From assembly GCA_052161605.1 (NCBI GenBank), contig CP197409.1: 64,000 nt of DNA. One strand, written 5' to 3'. Position numbers and translations under genes: made by a program. Source of the stretch: JBKCUI01 sp052161605. Its GTDB lineage: Bacteria > Planctomycetota > Planctomycetia > Pirellulales > Pirellulaceae. Under the pieces are notes generated by a model. The model was not told the DNA's origin and did not search any database. It saw nothing but the letters and a program-made list of their open reading frames with translations. Shown here one piece after another: positions 28,293 through 36,816 of this stretch. How positions within the stretch are numbered: the stretch's first letter is position 1; each line of letters opens with the position of its first letter.

Positions 28293-28588
28293 TTGCGACT
28301 CCCGTCAGAGCGTGACCCAATCTCCTGTTGGGCTCGACTGAGGAACGGTTCCGTCTTGAGTAGATAATTGCTAAAAAGTAAAGTTTTCTACCGCTGCGCC
28401 ATCTTTACCGGCGCATGCAGCCTAGACAGAATGGGTGAGGCACGAGGGCACTTGAGTAAGTGTCCAAGGAAAAGTCAACAAGTTATGCCAGGAAGGTGCC
28501 GTGTTCGCGTCGCACGACCACTCCCTCGCATTTCCCATTGTTTAACTTGCTTGACAGAAGCCACTTGGTTAACGAATAGCCCGGGACA

Positions 28589-29350
28589 GTGTGGAAATTG
28601 ATTGTGCAAAAGCGAGACGGTGATAGTTCAGCTTGGGATGAAACAGCTCCGGCTGATGCTAAGCTGGAACGGTGCCAACAGATCATTGGATACCAGTTCC
28701 AGGATATCAATTTATTGCTATCCGCACTAACCCATTCCAGCGTCGCATCAACTCGTACGCAATCCAATGAGCGAATGGAGTTTCTGGGTGATTCGATTCT
28801 TGGCATGGTGGTTTGTGAAAGTTTGTTCCGCAAATATCCCGACTATCTCGAAGGCGAGCTCACCAAGATCAAGTCCATCGTAGTCTCGCGTCGTGTCTGT
28901 GCGAAAATATCGAGGCAGTTGGCTCTGGATGAGTGCCTGATAGTCGGACGCGGCATGATGAAATCGGCCATGCCGAGATCGTTGATGAGCGATGTTTTCG
29001 AGGCTATCGTTGCCGCAATTTATCTAGATGGCGGAATAGAGTCGGCAAGTCGTTTCATCATGGAACATCTCGATGCTGAGATTCGCTTGGCAGCAGACGG
29101 TCATCACGGCGGGAATTATAAATCTTCCCTGCAACAGATTGCTCAGAGAGAACTAAAAGGGACTCCCCTTTATCGACTGGTGAACGAGTTTGGCCCAGAT
29201 CACAGCAAACAATTCTGCGTAGCCGCAGAAATCGGGGGAAAGCGGTACACGCCCGCTTGGGGGCGAAACAAAAAAGAAGCCGAACAACGCGCTGCCGGAA
29301 ATGCGTTGGCTGAGCTGCGGGGAGAGGATCCACCTTATTCGACGCTGTAA
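28589..29350 (+). CDS. rnc: ribonuclease III
   Basis: Double-strand-specific endoribonuclease for rRNA and mRNA processing. 253 residues. The catalytic signature is NERMEFLGDSILGMVV, with the second acidic motif in DVFEAIVAAIYLDGG. The C-terminal double-stranded RNA-binding domain is recognised in YKSSLQQIAQRELKGTPLYRL and NKKEAEQRAAGNALAEL. The start is GTG at 28589; a GTG five codons later is also possible. Full length for the family. Confidence 0.93.
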   Translation: MWKLIVQKRDGDSSAWDETAPADAKLERCQQIIGYQFQDINLLLSALTHSSVASTRTQSNERMEFLGDSILGMVVCESLFRKYPDYLEGELTKIKSIVVSRRVCAKISRQLALDECLIVGRGMMKSAMPRSLMSDVFEAIVAAIYLDGGIESASRFIMEHLDAEIRLAADGHHGGNYKSSLQQIAQRELKGTPLYRLVNEFGPDHSKQFCVAAEIGGKRYTPAWGRNKKEAEQRAAGNALAELRGEDPPYSTL

Positions 29351-29561
29351 TGTAGGGAGCGTAATACCACGAAAGCGAAAGTCCGTTGACTGCAAAGCTT
29401 GAAATGGGCTGTTTTCGCTCAAAATTCGGGTCTCTGGAGGACCTCGACAGGTCGCTACTCTAGTGTGCACCCTGCAATGATCTGGCGGACGTCAGGTGGC
29501 GATTCTTGGCTTTGTCGCTACAATTCAGGACCCTAAGACACTGTTCCCGAACGAAAACGAT

Positions 29562-31583
29562 ATGACAAACCCCAGTAAAGACGAGAAAAAGCCATCTGCC
29601 ACCCCAGCAGGCGCCCCTAGGCGAGGCCAAGGTCCCTTGATCATTGCCCTGGTGCTACTGACTGCATTCGGGCTGATGTTTTACATCAGTGCCTCGCAGG
29701 TCTCTCGCATCGATTACAGCTTTTTAGAGGAGCAGCTGGAGAGAAATAACGTCCAGGAAATCACCCTCTACGATTCCTACGCACAAGGGCGTTTCCGCGT
29801 TCCCCCTGACAAACCTCCGACTTACAACGCCGAGGGAGCCCTGGTTCCTCCCAAGCCAGGTGAAGTCCTGAAACGGGAATTCGATGTTCTCATCCCCTCC
29901 GATAGCAGTTCCCGATCGGCGTTGCTTGAACGGCTTAACAAACTTCGTCAAGAAACCAAATTGGAGCGGGACGTTGACAATCCAGAATCGCTCACCATGG
30001 CCCCCTTGGAATACAAAGTTGTTCCAGGCAATGCACTCAACACCATTATCACCTTTCTTTGGCTCGGTATTCTGGTCGCTACGGTAATCGGGATTTACAT
30101 CTTTTTCCGCCGCAGCCGCGAGGGCATGATGGGCGGAGGTGGATTCTTGTCCAGCTTCACCAGATCAACCGCAAAACGATACGAGCCATCCGACCAACTC
30201 GTCACGTTTAAAGATGTCGCAGGCTTGGAAGGGGTCAAAGCGGATTTACAGGAAATCGTTGACTTCCTCAAGGCTCCTGAAAAGTTCCAAAAGCTCGGTG
30301 GTCGAGTCCCAAAGGGTGTTCTGTTGAATGGCCCCCCAGGGACAGGTAAGACCTTGTTGGCTCGTGCGGTCGCTGGCGAAGCAGGCGTCTCCTTTTTCTC
30401 GGTCAACGGGAGCGAATTCATCCAAATGTTCGTCGGGGTGGGGGCCTCTCGGGTCCGCGATCTGTTCGCCACTGCAAAAGAACACTCTCCTGCCATAATT
30501 TTCGTCGACGAAATCGATGCCGTGGGGCGACAGCGTGGTGCTGGCTTAGGTGGCGGTCACGACGAACGAGAGCAAACTCTAAATCAGATCCTGGGCGAAA
30601 TGGATGGTTTCTCTCCGAACGATTCGGTTATCATCATGGCAGCCACAAACCGTCCTGACGTTTTGGATCCTGCTCTGTTGCGACCAGGTCGATTCGATCG
30701 ACATATCACGGTTGGTCGTCCGACGCTCAAGGGGCGAGAGGAAATCTTCAAAGTTCACGTCCGAGATGTGCCACTGGACGATGACGTCAGCCTACACACC
30801 CTAGCCGAGGCAACCGTTGGGCTCACGGGGGCCGACATTCGGAATTTGGTTAACGAAGCTGCACTTTGGGCAGCCAGACAAAATAAAAACCGCGTGTCCA
30901 TGGAGGACTTTGACTACGCTCGCGACAAAGTGCTTATGGGCGCGAAACGAGAAGAAGTCATGCAGCTAGCAGAAAAGGAAAAGACCGCCTACCACGAGGC
31001 TGGTCACACCCTAGCCGCTTGGTTTCTACCAGGAGCTCAGCGTGTTCATAAGGTGACCATCATTCCGCGAGGCATGTCGCTGGGTAGCACACAAATACTG
31101 CCTTCTGAAGATCGAATGAACATGGCCGAGAGCGAGATCAAAGATAACTTGGTTGTCCTGCTGGCAGGCCGAGCTGCTGAAAAAATCATCTACGACCAAA
31201 CCTCGGTCGGAGCAGAAAACGACCTCGAGCGGGCAACGTCGCTAGCTAGACGGATGATCGCTCACTGGGGTATGAGCCCTAAACTTGGTCCCGTTTCGTA
31301 CAAGCTTTCCGATAGCGACCCGTTCTTAGGGCGGGAAATGCATCAACAGCGTCAGTATAGCGAGCGCACACAGGAGACCATCGACGCGGAAATCGGCGAT
31401 ACACTGCGAGCCGCCGATCGACGGGCCACGGAGGTGCTACATCATAGACGCGAAGAGTTAGAGCGTCTCAAAGATGCGTTGCTTGATCGAGAAGAACTGG
31501 ACGAGAAAGAACTTACAGAATTGATCGGCCCAAGCGTGCATGTCAAACCAAGCGCGGAGCCTGCTACTGCAACGGTAGAATAG
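29562..31583 (+). CDS. ftsH: ATP-dependent zinc metalloprotease FtsH
   Basis: Membrane AAA+ protease of 673 residues from the ATG at 29562. Two membrane helices (PLIIALVLLTAFGLMFYIS and IITFLWLGILVATVIGIYIFF) flank a periplasmic domain. The AAA module has GPPGTGKT (Walker A), IIFVDEIDAVG (Walker B) and the second region of homology with RPDVLDPALLRPGRFDR. The protease zinc site is HEAGH, with the third ligand in the conserved acidic helix (ENDLERATSLARRMI). The upstream extension of the frame to 29496 is less likely as coding. It starts 211 bp after rnc. Confidence 0.96.
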   Translation: MTNPSKDEKKPSATPAGAPRRGQGPLIIALVLLTAFGLMFYISASQVSRIDYSFLEEQLERNNVQEITLYDSYAQGRFRVPPDKPPTYNAEGALVPPKPGEVLKREFDVLIPSDSSSRSALLERLNKLRQETKLERDVDNPESLTMAPLEYKVVPGNALNTIITFLWLGILVATVIGIYIFFRRSREGMMGGGGFLSSFTRSTAKRYEPSDQLVTFKDVAGLEGVKADLQEIVDFLKAPEKFQKLGGRVPKGVLLNGPPGTGKTLLARAVAGEAGVSFFSVNGSEFIQMFVGVGASRVRDLFATAKEHSPAIIFVDEIDAVGRQRGAGLGGGHDEREQTLNQILGEMDGFSPNDSVIIMAATNRPDVLDPALLRPGRFDRHITVGRPTLKGREEIFKVHVRDVPLDDDVSLHTLAEATVGLTGADIRNLVNEAALWAARQNKNRVSMEDFDYARDKVLMGAKREEVMQLAEKEKTAYHEAGHTLAAWFLPGAQRVHKVTIIPRGMSLGSTQILPSEDRMNMAESEIKDNLVVLLAGRAAEKIIYDQTSVGAENDLERATSLARRMIAHWGMSPKLGPVSYKLSDSDPFLGREMHQQRQYSERTQETIDAEIGDTLRAADRRATEVLHHRREELERLKDALLDREELDEKELTELIGPSVHVKPSAEPATATVE

Positions 31584-31698
31584 CGGCAGGGAAGAAGCGG
31601 GGGGGAGTAACTACCCACCATTTGGCGAAGCGGTTTTTGCAACGTCATTGATTTTAAAACGTCACTCTTCTCAGAGCTCTGCTCGATTGACGGCACAT

Positions 31699-32856
31699 AT
31701 GGTCCGAAAGAAAAGCAATAAAATCCGGATCGAGTTTCGCAAGAAACACCAATCGCAAACAAGGGATCTGGATCTAACCAAGGAGTACGAGGTCGACCGC
31801 GAAGACATCGATACACTCTCTCAAGAACGAGTCAGTGGCAAGGGGGATTTGACCCGTCACCGAACGGTCAAGGGTAATCGTGATGAAGCGGGTGAGGCCC
31901 TCGGCCAAGTTGAACTAGACATCGATCGCTCAAGCATGGCCGGCCTGGTTTTAAAGGTACACGGCCTGGAATCGATTGTTCGGGGTGCGGATGGCAAGCA
32001 ATATCGGTGTTCACTACGCAGAGTCCTTAAGAACGTAGCGACAGACCAGCGACATGTTCTCGTGGCCGGAGATCTCGTGCGACTCGAAATGGCAGGCAAC
32101 CAGCAGGCCTGGATCGTTCGAATCGAACCGAGACGGAGCACCCTCAGTCGTACCAGCAAGCAGCGTCGACACATCATTGCTGCTAACGTCGACCAACTGT
32201 TAATCGTGACCAGCGCGGCTCAACCCACTATCAAACCAAATTTGATTGATCGGCTTTTAGCAACCGCCGAGCAAAATAACTTGGATGCGGTGATTTGTAT
32301 CAACAAGTGCGACCTGATCGACCCTGCTAGCTTGCAGCCACTGATCGGAAGCTATGCGCAGATGGGATATCGAGTCCTCATGCTGAGTGCCGCAAAGTCT
32401 TGGGGGATTGATAGCCTAAGAGCCGCGACTTACCGCAAATGTAGCGTCGTGGTCGGGCAAAGCGGGGTCGGCAAATCCTCAATTTTGAATGTGCTTGATC
32501 CGAAACTCAATCAGCGTGTACAAGCTGTAAGCTTAGATAATAACAAAGGAAAGCACACGACAACCACTTCAGAGGTATTCCCTCTCACCCATGGCGGTTC
32601 AATAATCGACACTCCTGGAGTACGCCAGTTTCAGTTGTGGGATATTGTTCCATCGGAGCTGTCAGGGCTATTTCGTGACATAAGACCCTTCGCTTCAAGG
32701 TGCCGTTACCCTGATTGCTCTCATGTTCACGAAAACGAGTGCGCCGTAAAAGATGCGGTGGCGGATGGCAGACTTGATCCACGGCGCTACGACAGCTACT
32801 GTCAAATCCTAGAAAGCCCCTACGATGCAAGCCGCGACGAATCAGAAGAGTTTTGA
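31699..32856 (+). CDS. rsgA: small ribosomal subunit biogenesis GTPase RsgA
   Basis: Circularly permuted GTPase that acts on the 30S subunit during late maturation. 385 residues from the ATG at 31699. A basic N-terminal tail and an OB-fold are followed by G4 (CINKCDLID), G1 (GQSGVGKSSILN) and G3 (DTPGVRQF) in permuted order. The C-terminal zinc-binding CRYPDCSHVHENEC has the Cys-His pattern of the family. The N-terminus is longer and more charged than in E. coli. It starts 115 bp downstream of ftsH on the same strand. Confidence 0.94.
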   Translation: MVRKKSNKIRIEFRKKHQSQTRDLDLTKEYEVDREDIDTLSQERVSGKGDLTRHRTVKGNRDEAGEALGQVELDIDRSSMAGLVLKVHGLESIVRGADGKQYRCSLRRVLKNVATDQRHVLVAGDLVRLEMAGNQQAWIVRIEPRRSTLSRTSKQRRHIIAANVDQLLIVTSAAQPTIKPNLIDRLLATAEQNNLDAVICINKCDLIDPASLQPLIGSYAQMGYRVLMLSAAKSWGIDSLRAATYRKCSVVVGQSGVGKSSILNVLDPKLNQRVQAVSLDNNKGKHTTTTSEVFPLTHGGSIIDTPGVRQFQLWDIVPSELSGLFRDIRPFASRCRYPDCSHVHENECAVKDAVADGRLDPRRYDSYCQILESPYDASRDESEEF

Positions 32857-32904
32857 GCTTGCACCGCTCAACTTGCACCGCTCAATAGGAGCGTTAGCTA
32901 TTAC

Positions 32905-33951
32905 TCATCTTTCTAAGTGGCTATCGCTTATCCACTCGTAATATTTTGTCTCTGGTTCGTTTCCTGATTCGTCGAAAGCCCGCTCCATGATGTACACCTG
33001 ATCGACGGGAAGATCTTTTAGCATGTTTGTTGCTCGCCCCCATCCTAGTACTGCAATAGCGGTTGCTCCTGCATCAGCATCAATCGCTCGCTTGGCAACG
33101 ACGGTCACACTGCAGCGTCGTGAGATGGGAGCCCCGATAACCGGATCGACTAAATGACTGTATCGAACGCCATCGATCTCGGTGTACTGATTGAGATCGC
33201 CACTGGTAGTCACAGCTTGATTGCGGATCGTTATTCGCTTTTGAACCACATCCCCGGAATCGAGACTTGCAATATCGATGGTCCAACCCTCGCTCCCGGG
33301 AGGAGGTTCACTGACGATGATATCCCCACCAATATCAATCAATGCAGACTCAATCCCTTGCTCCTTAAGAGTTTTCATCGCAATATCCACAAGATAACCA
33401 GTCGCAATTCCCGATACGTTGACCACGATTCCCTCAGAAAGAAAACGGAGCGTTTCGTATTTGTTCGAACCGGATGTCAGTGCAATATTCTTCCAACCTG
33501 AGCGGTCCTTTGCTGTAGTGAGTTCCTGTTGCGCTGGCACTCGTAACTTTTTGCGAGATTGACTCCAAAGAGCCAGGATCGATCCCGAGGTAACATCGAA
33601 TACACCGTCGGTTAAATCGTACCATCGCTTGGATTCGTAGAGTAATTCCCCAAGCTGTCGACTGAGCACAATGTCAGTCTCAATCGCCATATTAGCAAGC
33701 TTGCTGACCTCGCTGGTCTGAGCGTAGTTGTTGATCGGCTTGGCCTGCTCCTCTAGTTCTTCGAGCAGGGCATTTACCGCCAGCGCAACGCTCGTTTCCT
33801 CCCTCGCGTAGAGGATGATTTTGAGCTCGGTTCCCATGATTGGTTGGCTATATTCAAAACGCCGCAGCTCTTTTGCAAGCTCCTGAGCATGCGAGAGATT
33901 TTGAATGCTCAGAAATAGAACCACCAAAATCGAAAACACAAACGACACCAT
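32905..33951 (-). CDS. apbE: FAD:protein FMN transferase ApbE, exported
   Basis: Transfers FMN covalently to Thr/Ser of flavoproteins such as Nqr/Rnf subunits in the periplasm. 348 residues from the ATG at 33951 with a signal peptide (MVSFVFSILVVLFLSIQNLS). Family blocks: IMGTELKIILYA, FDVTSGSILALW, VNVSGIATGYLVDIAM, ESALIDIGGDIIV and YSHLVDPVIGAPI, then the Mg-binding acidic DADAGATAIAVLG. The frame is open to 34170 but that part runs through a palindromic repeat and is unlikely to be protein. A 14-bp hairpin ends 6 bases before the start codon. Confidence 0.88.
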   Translation of the reverse strand: MVSFVFSILVVLFLSIQNLSHAQELAKELRRFEYSQPIMGTELKIILYAREETSVALAVNALLEELEEQAKPINNYAQTSEVSKLANMAIETDIVLSRQLGELLYESKRWYDLTDGVFDVTSGSILALWSQSRKKLRVPAQQELTTAKDRSGWKNIALTSGSNKYETLRFLSEGIVVNVSGIATGYLVDIAMKTLKEQGIESALIDIGGDIIVSEPPPGSEGWTIDIASLDSGDVVQKRITIRNQAVTTSGDLNQYTEIDGVRYSHLVDPVIGAPISRRCSVTVVAKRAIDADAGATAIAVLGWGRATNMLKDLPVDQVYIMERAFDESGNEPETKYYEWISDSHLER

Positions 33952-33956
33952 TGAAC

Positions 33957-34115
33957 AGCTCGTTCCAAGGCTCTGCCTTGGAACGAGCTGCCTTGGAGGC
34001 TCTGCCTCGTTTGTGATGCCGTTAAGGCATCTATGAATCGCCCGAAAAATCAGGCAGAGCCTGCAAGACATTGGGTTTCCAGGCGGAGCCTGGTAACCAG
34101 TCGGTGGCGTTAAGC
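33957..34115. repeat. palindromic intergenic repeat between apbE and a methyltransferase gene
   Basis: AGCTCGTTCCAAGG (33957-33970) and CCTTGGAACGAGCT (33976-33989) make a perfect 14-bp stem with a 5-base loop. Then follow GATGCC/GGCATC (34015-34031) and repeated GGCAGAGCCTG / GGCGGAGCCTGG units up to about 34098. It resembles a compound extragenic repeat inserted in the gap. The first hairpin lies in the presumed apbE 5' leader. Confidence 0.65.
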
Positions 34116-34126
34116 GAAAAGACTGA

Positions 34127-34918
34127 TTACTTTTCATCGATCGGCTCTGGCTTTGAGTCATCCTTGCCAAAGAACATGACGTGTTGCCAAGGCAGCTTGT
34201 CGTATTCCCTTACCAGCTTGAACCCATTGGCTTTGAATTCCTTCTTGGCCTGGGCTTTGGTCATCTTGTGCTCTGGCTTGATCGGCACGGTTGGGTCCTC
34301 CGCCCGAAATTCGACCAAGGCGATGAGCCCATCCTCTTTCAAACTCTTGCGAATGGCCTTGAGCATCTGTACCGGATAGCCGAACTCGTGGTAAACATCG
34401 ACCATCAACAATAGATCGATCGAATCCTCAGGCAACTTGGGATCCCAAAGCTCTCCCAGAATCGTTTCGATGTTATGAATTTCTGTCTGCCTCATTTTGC
34501 GTGACAACTCTTGAAGCATCTCTGGCTGGATATCGACTGCTATGATTTTTCCTGACGGACCGACCATGGGCGCCATCTGAAAAGCATGATAGCCGTCGCC
34601 GCAGCCCATATCACATACGACCATGCCATCTTTGAGATTCAGTTGCTCCAACAATTCAGCGGGGCGTTCTTCATCAATACGTTCCGATCGGTTCAGCCAA
34701 GGAATACCGTGGTAACTCATCGGCAGCGCGACCCGGCGTCCCATGTAAGTCGTGAGCGGCTTGGGCGGTACATCATTCTTCGTTTTTGCTTCACGTTGCC
34801 CCAATGCGGCAGATCCGCTCGGAAACGCAATCAATAAGAAACTAATTAGTGCGCCGAACATCAAACATGCCTGTATTGCCAGGGCAAATTGGCGTTTGTC
34901 TATCAATTGGCTATTCAT
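34127..34918 (-). CDS. exported SAM-dependent methyltransferase-fold protein
   Basis: 263 residues. An N-terminal signal or anchor (ACLMFGALISFLLIAFPSGSAALG) is followed by a class I methyltransferase domain: VVCDMGCGDGYHAFQMA (motif I), IIAVDIQPEML (motif II), DLLLMVDVYHEFGYP (motif IV). The substrate is unknown. An exported methyltransferase fold is unusual because SAM is cytoplasmic, but this signal-plus-methyltransferase type recurs in planctomycetes. The start codon lies one base after the ruvX stop, so the two are co-transcribed and likely coupled. Confidence 0.8.
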   Translation of the reverse strand: MNSQLIDKRQFALAIQACLMFGALISFLLIAFPSGSAALGQREAKTKNDVPPKPLTTYMGRRVALPMSYHGIPWLNRSERIDEERPAELLEQLNLKDGMVVCDMGCGDGYHAFQMAPMVGPSGKIIAVDIQPEMLQELSRKMRQTEIHNIETILGELWDPKLPEDSIDLLLMVDVYHEFGYPVQMLKAIRKSLKEDGLIALVEFRAEDPTVPIKPEHKMTKAQAKKEFKANGFKLVREYDKLPWQHVMFFGKDDSKPEPIDEK

Positions 34919-34919
34919 A

Positions 34920-35432
34920 TTAATCCTCGAGAGGAAGTGGCTGAAAGTAGGGGTGCTTGGCCGAATCCAGATACGCTTCCAAGATGAGGTGCGCAGCGAT
35001 TTTGTCGACCTGTTTTTTTCGCTTCTTGTGAGTCAACTCGGCATCGCGGAGCATATGATTGGCCAGAGCTGTAGTGAATCGCTCGTCGACGAATCGGACG
35101 GGTAACTCGGTTTCGTCGCTGATCCATTTGGCAAACTGGCGAGCTTCTTTGGATTTCGCACTCTCTCTGCCGTCGCAATGGATGGGCAGCCCTATAATCC
35201 AGCCACCAATATGGTTCTCTTTCGCTACTTTCAAAAAGTACTTAGCATCCTCTTCGAGAGAACGGCGAGTGTAGGTCTCATAGGGGCTGGTCCACGTACG
35301 GCTGGGGTCACAAGTCGCGATTCCAATGCGGACCGTTCCAAAATCGATCCCCGCCAGCCGACCGGAAACAGGCCAGCCGTCGTAGGTGTTCTTGGTTTCG
35401 TTTTTCACTGCGGATTTTTCTTCGTTCATCAT
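34920..35432 (-). CDS. ruvX: Holliday junction resolvase-like protein RuvX/YqgF
   Basis: 170 residues of the YqgF family (RNase H fold), implicated in 16S rRNA 5' processing and junction resolution. Key blocks: LAGIDFGTVRIGIATCD with the first catalytic Asp, WIIGLPIHCDGRES, RFVDERFTTALA with the Glu, and KKRKKQVDKIAAHLILEAYLD with the last Asp. A short extra N-terminal tail precedes the core. Coupled to the downstream methyltransferase gene. Confidence 0.9.
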   Translation of the reverse strand: MMNEEKSAVKNETKNTYDGWPVSGRLAGIDFGTVRIGIATCDPSRTWTSPYETYTRRSLEEDAKYFLKVAKENHIGGWIIGLPIHCDGRESAKSKEARQFAKWISDETELPVRFVDERFTTALANHMLRDAELTHKKRKKQVDKIAAHLILEAYLDSAKHPYFQPLPLED

Positions 35433-35535
35433 AGCTTTAGACTCTGCATTCTACCTAAACTCTCTTGCATTCGCTAATCGGTAGCCGCTACCGTCCCTCC
35501 AAACATGTTGGATTCTCCGCAAAAGGGTAGCGATT

Positions 35536-35997
35536 ATGAAGAAATCCTCGCTAAATCACACGATCGTTGAGCAACCGACCCGAGATGGGGCCCACCAGAG
35601 ACTTGATTCGCTGGTGGCTCGTTGCTTTGCTAGCTTTCTCGCTCCAACCCTGATTGCGATGGGATTGCTGGCCGGCGGCGGTTCGATTCACGCTCAGGAT
35701 GCGTTCGACTTCAACGAAGCCGAACGGATGATGTCCATGGACCTCGTCGATTTGAAGTCCCAATTGGTCTTCGGCTTGCGGACCAATTTGCCTGGCCAAG
35801 CTCAATTTATCGATTTAGTAGTGGCCAAAGTGGAATCGAAAGAAATTCCACGCGCGATGGTTAACGTCGTCTTTGTTTGGTCGCGTAAGCGTAACCCCAA
35901 GATACCCTACCCGTATTTTGAGGTAGCACTGAGATTGCTGGCCGAAAAACGGGGCGTGACGTTCCCGGCGACAAACTCGATCGTAGTGGCTCAATAG
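35536..35997 (+). CDS. exported hypothetical protein, 153 aa
   Basis: The protein has an N-terminal tail, then a hydrophobic signal-type segment (FLAPTLIAMGLLAGGGSIHAQ) and a small domain (MMSMDLVDLKSQLVFGLRTN, FIDLVVAKVESKEIPRAMVN, YFEVALRLLAEKRGV). I do not recognise a family. The AUG has AAGGG about 11 bases upstream. It is divergent from ruvX and convergent with tpx, 14 bp from the tpx end. Confidence 0.7.
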   Translation: MKKSSLNHTIVEQPTRDGAHQRLDSLVARCFASFLAPTLIAMGLLAGGGSIHAQDAFDFNEAERMMSMDLVDLKSQLVFGLRTNLPGQAQFIDLVVAKVESKEIPRAMVNVVFVWSRKRNPKIPYPYFEVALRLLAEKRGVTFPATNSIVVAQ

Positions 35998-36011
35998 CCT
36001 TCTCGAACGGC

Positions 36012-36533
36012 TTAGCCTACCAAGCTCTTGAGAGCGGCGATGGCCGGCTCGTAGTTTGGCTCTTGAGCTACCTCAGGTACAACCTCGCTGTAAACCAACG
36101 TGCCTTCAGCATCGAGAACCATGACGGCTCGTGCAAGCAGCTTGAGCTCGTCGATCATTAGCCCGAGCTTGTTTCCAAACTCACCTGCTTGGTAGTCGCT
36201 CCCCACCTTCATCGACTTGATCTCTTCCGCCCCGCAGAATCGATTCATGGCGAACGGCAAGTCGCGGCTCACCGTAACCGCATTGATCTTGTCTCCCATG
36301 CCAGCCAGTTCGCTATTGAACTTTTTGGTTTGGATCTGACACACACCTGTATCAAGTGAGGGAACGACGCTAATAATGGTTGGTTTGCCGAGCAAGTCGG
36401 CTGGAGTGATGGTCTTGAGACCACCCTCGAAGTAATGCAAGGTGAAATCAGGCAGCTTGGAGCCAACCTTGAGTTCGTCGCCTACCAAGGTCATCGGTGC
36501 CCCTTTAAACGTTACCGCTCCCGTTCTTGCCAT
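36012..36533 (-). CDS. tpx: thiol peroxidase
   Basis: Peroxiredoxin of the Tpx group, which reduces peroxides using thioredoxin. 173 residues. The peroxidatic Cys is in PSLDTGVCQIQT and the resolving Cys in AMNRFCGAEEIKSM, the usual Tpx pair. The opening VTFKGAPMTLVGDELKVG and the ending AIAALKSLVG are typical. Full length; the ATG at 36533 is the natural start. Confidence 0.93.
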   Translation of the reverse strand: MARTGAVTFKGAPMTLVGDELKVGSKLPDFTLHYFEGGLKTITPADLLGKPTIISVVPSLDTGVCQIQTKKFNSELAGMGDKINAVTVSRDLPFAMNRFCGAEEIKSMKVGSDYQAGEFGNKLGLMIDELKLLARAVMVLDAEGTLVYSEVVPEVAQEPNYEPAIAALKSLVG

Positions 36534-36816
36534 AATATAAAGCCTTTCAAAAAAGACGCTGATTTTATTGTCCGAAACAGGACTGCGAGCCTAACGGAAA
36601 TCCCGCTCTCGTCAATCCTCCTTTCCCCCCTGGCCGGTGGCCTACGCACACCAACAGGATAGGGTTCGCCCTACCAGCCTGAAAACCACAAGGCGATTCG
36701 CTTTTGTCGTGCACGAATCCTTGGAGGGTGAATAAGACTACAACTCTCGTTGCTAGATTTACGTTATGCGAAGCCAGAACTTTAGTACGACGTTGCCGCT
36801 TAATCTTACGCTCGCC

